NCBI RefSeq assembly: GCF_023715605.1
Contig: NZ_JAMBOL010000012.1
Location: 62,001-126,000 of the forward strand
Length of the DNA stretch: 64,000 nt
From: Halalkalibacter oceani
GTDB lineage: Bacteria > Bacillota > Bacilli > Bacillales > Bacillaceae_D
Direction: 5' to 3'
Shown here: in pieces, positions 62,593 to 64,000 of the stretch
Numbering within the stretch: position 1 is the first letter of the stretch
Layout: the number at the start of each line of letters is the position of its first letter
Program-made: the position numbers and the translations under genes
The notes under the pieces: generated by a model
What the model saw: the letters and a program-made list of their open reading frames with translations, nothing else
Told to the model about the DNA's origin: nothing
Databases searched by the model: none

Positions 62593-62820
62593 TCACTCGC
62601 TTTGTTCAATATCTCCAAGCTGATGGAGTTGTTCCTGGAGGCTCGCCAGCTGCTCCTGTTCAGCCGGTGTTGAATTAGCGAATGCGGAGGAAAGAGCCTG
62701 CTTCGCGCGACTATATTCCTTTTGAACCGCTTCCCGCTGGATGTCGGTTTCGGCGGCCAGCGCGAGAAGCTCAGCCCGGGCGACGGCTTCACGCGCTTCC
62801 TGGTAAAGGTGGTTCCCCAT
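62593..62820 (-). CDS. DUF3813-family small protein
   Basis: A 75-residue helical protein (MGNHLYQEAREAVARAELLA) matching the DUF3813 pattern of Bacilli, which has no known function. AAGGAGGG lies 10 bases upstream of the ATG at 62820. Its ATG overlaps the stop of the small gene before it (TAATG). Confidence 0.75.
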   Translation of the reverse strand: MGNHLYQEAREAVARAELLALAAETDIQREAVQKEYSRAKQALSSAFANSTPAEQEQLASLQEQLHQLGDIEQSE

Positions 62821-62939
62821 TAACGCGGCCCTCCTTTGCGTTCGTTTTGATGAGACTGCTTGCCCTCTGTTTCATTAGCGGGCTGGACGGCGTCTTTACC
62901 CTGTTGAATGGCCCGTTTTGATCGTGATCGTTTGCTCAT
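62820..62939 (-). CDS. 39-residue basic protein
   Basis: MSKRSRSKRAIQQGKDAVQP.. ending NERKGGPR. AAAGGAGC lies 9 bases upstream of the ATG at 62939, and the stop codon shares one base with the start of the DUF3813 gene, so the two are translationally coupled. No family recognised; it could be a small spore protein. Confidence 0.65.
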   Translation of the reverse strand: MSKRSRSKRAIQQGKDAVQPANETEGKQSHQNERKGGPR

Positions 62940-63130
62940 TATTATCGCTCCTTTTTGACATGTTCCCTTTTAACATTCCCCGGATGAACGAAAGCATTCA
63001 TGGAAGAAGCAAGCCGGCATGTATAAAATTGTTAGGATTCGTTCAAAACTTTTATACAGTATCTATGGTATGATAGCAGCGAAGATTGACGGGCTTCCCT
63101 GTTTATTCTCCATAAAAGGAGGTTTTAGAA

Positions 63131-64000
63131 ATGGAAATACTGTTTGACACGTTTAGTTTTCGCGCGCTTTGGACACCTGAATTGTTCATTCCGCTGTTTG
63201 CTATAGGCATTCTTTATTTTCTATTGATCAGCCGTTGGCGCTCCTTTACGCTCGGTGAGCGCGTACCGCTGAAGCAGCGCTTCTATTTTGTTTCGGCTTT
63301 AGTCGCACTCTATCTTGGCTGGGGCAGTCCGCTTTATATTGCCGGTCATATTATGATCAGCTTTCATATGGCACAAATGGTTCTTGCTTACTTTGTCGCT
63401 GTCCCGCTTTTTTTATTGGGGATTCCGTCCTGGATGTTTCGGACGTTGATCGAACGGTGGAGAACACCGGCCACCGAGCAAATTGCCCGCTTTGTGTGGA
63501 GTCCGATCGTCGCGTTGTTTCTCTTTAATGGGTTGTTTTCCTTGTATCATGTCCCGTTTATGTTCGACACATTGATGCAGAACACCATTTTGCACAGCTT
63601 TTATGAGTACGGACTGTTTTTATCGGCGGCGCTCATGTGGTGGCATATGATTGCCCCGCTTCCGAATATGTTTCCGTTGTCTGATTTGCGCCGGATCGGT
63701 TATATTTTTGCGAATGGTATTTTGATAACGCCGGCCTGTGCCTTAATTATTTTTGCCCCTGCGCCGCTTTATCAAACGTACATCGATCCATCTATTTGGG
63801 CCAGTGTCATGGCTTTTTGTCTGCCTGCTGGTGCCGAGGTGCCGCTTAACGTTTTTGCCGGGCCGGACTCATTTCGCTTTCTTGAGCCGCGGATGGACCA
63901 GCAGCTTGCCGGCGTGTTTATGAAAATCGCCCAGGAGCTGATGTACGGATTTACAATCGGTTATGTGTTTAAGCAGTGGCTTTCCAAAGAAAAACAGCAG
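63131..64000 (+). CDS. ctaG: CtaG-family cytochrome c oxidase assembly factor (3' end outside window)
   Basis: 290 codons to the window edge, with no stop. The start MEILFDTFSFRALWTPELF and about seven membrane segments fit the caa3-type CtaG family. Conserved residues are seen in SFHMAQMVLAYFVAVPLFLLG (in part), NGLFSLYHVP and FYEYGLFLSAALMWWHM. It helps build the copper centre of caa3 oxidase in the membrane. ATG 63131 with AAAGGAGG. The 190 bases upstream hold no clear promoter beyond a TATGAT at 63069. Confidence 0.88.
   Translation, partial: MEILFDTFSFRALWTPELFIPLFAIGILYFLLISRWRSFTLGERVPLKQRFYFVSALVALYLGWGSPLYIAGHIMISFHMAQMVLAYFVAVPLFLLGIPSWMFRTLIERWRTPATEQIARFVWSPIVALFLFNGLFSLYHVPFMFDTLMQNTILHSFYEYGLFLSAALMWWHMIAPLPNMFPLSDLRRIGYIFANGILITPACALIIFAPAPLYQTYIDPSIWASVMAFCLPAGAEVPLNVFAGPDSFRFLEPRMDQQLAGVFMKIAQELMYGFTIGYVFKQWLSKEKQQ

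Noticed and set aside
1-64000. tRNA, rRNA, intact insertion sequences, prophage genes or known riboswitches
   Set aside because: I saw no cloverleaf with TTCRA arm, no rRNA segments, no transposase motifs, and no leader resembling a known riboswitch class, but short RNAs can be missed by eye.

Overview
The window looks like chromosomal DNA of an aerobic, motile, probably spore-forming Bacillaceae bacterium. The gene families are typical of that group (AddA/AddB, KtrA, YisL, YitT, YitV, GerM-domain and DUF3813 proteins, CtaG, a SigB-type sigma factor). Ribosome-binding sites are strong AGGAGG types, TTG and GTG starts are common, and promoters are SigA-like. Exported proteins such as PstS and the GerM lipoprotein carry long Glu/Asp-rich linkers, which would fit an alkaliphile or halotolerant species; that is inference. 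I see no rRNA, tRNA, CRISPR array, prophage or intact insertion sequence.

Layout. 1-3.5 kb: a truncated response-regulator gene, a YhfI-like metallo-hydrolase and an arsR-arsB-arsC operon with a well-defined promoter and operator. 3.7-5.8 kb: a SulP anion transporter followed by a UspA protein. 5.87-10.5 kb: a complete pstS-pstC-pstA-pstB-phoU operon behind an array of PhoP-box-like repeats. 10.7-13.7 kb: a TIMP-like exported protein, a chemoreceptor and YisL. 13.9-20.2 kb: an AddB/AddA recombination pair whose AddB has lost its Walker A motif. 20.3-25.1 kb: a PAS-GGDEF-EAL protein and a compact cheA-cheW-cheY cluster, followed by a striking triplicated 132-bp repeat. 25.6-29.1 kb: a ComEC-like lipoprotein hydrolase, DUF3006, KtrA and a CorC/HlyC-type membrane protein. 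29.3-31.2 kb: several small genes and an orphan SigB-like sigma factor. 31.5-39.3 kb: a TetR-controlled propionyl/methylmalonyl-CoA operon (carboxyltransferase, mutase small and large subunits, MeaB chaperone). 39.5-48.4 kb: a B12-binding radical SAM protein, a GntR-ABC exporter operon, three poorly known exported or membrane proteins, a KamA-family radical SAM enzyme and a GerM lipoprotein. 48.5-54.1 kb: AI-2E permease, rhodanese, a secreted protein, YitV, YitT and a BsuPI-domain lipoprotein. 54.3-58.7 kb: an SNF2 helicase operon. 59.2-60.9 kb: azlCD with a divergent XRE-cupin regulator. The rest holds small genes, a GNAT acetyltransferase and the start of ctaG.

The most unusual content is between the genes. 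Ten copies of a terminator hairpin (GGCTGGG..AAAAGG family) sit at operon ends. A second set of repeats (about 31.3, 59.0, 62.4, 45.0 and 25.1-25.5 kb) appears to share one folded architecture: an outer stem, a conserved internal loop, a second stem and a terminal hairpin with an AAACCCA-type loop. The stem bases change in compensating pairs between copies. That suggests a mobile or functional structured element, and it is my main candidate for something undescribed. Five small genes (39-58 codons) are also described from translation, RBS and spacing.
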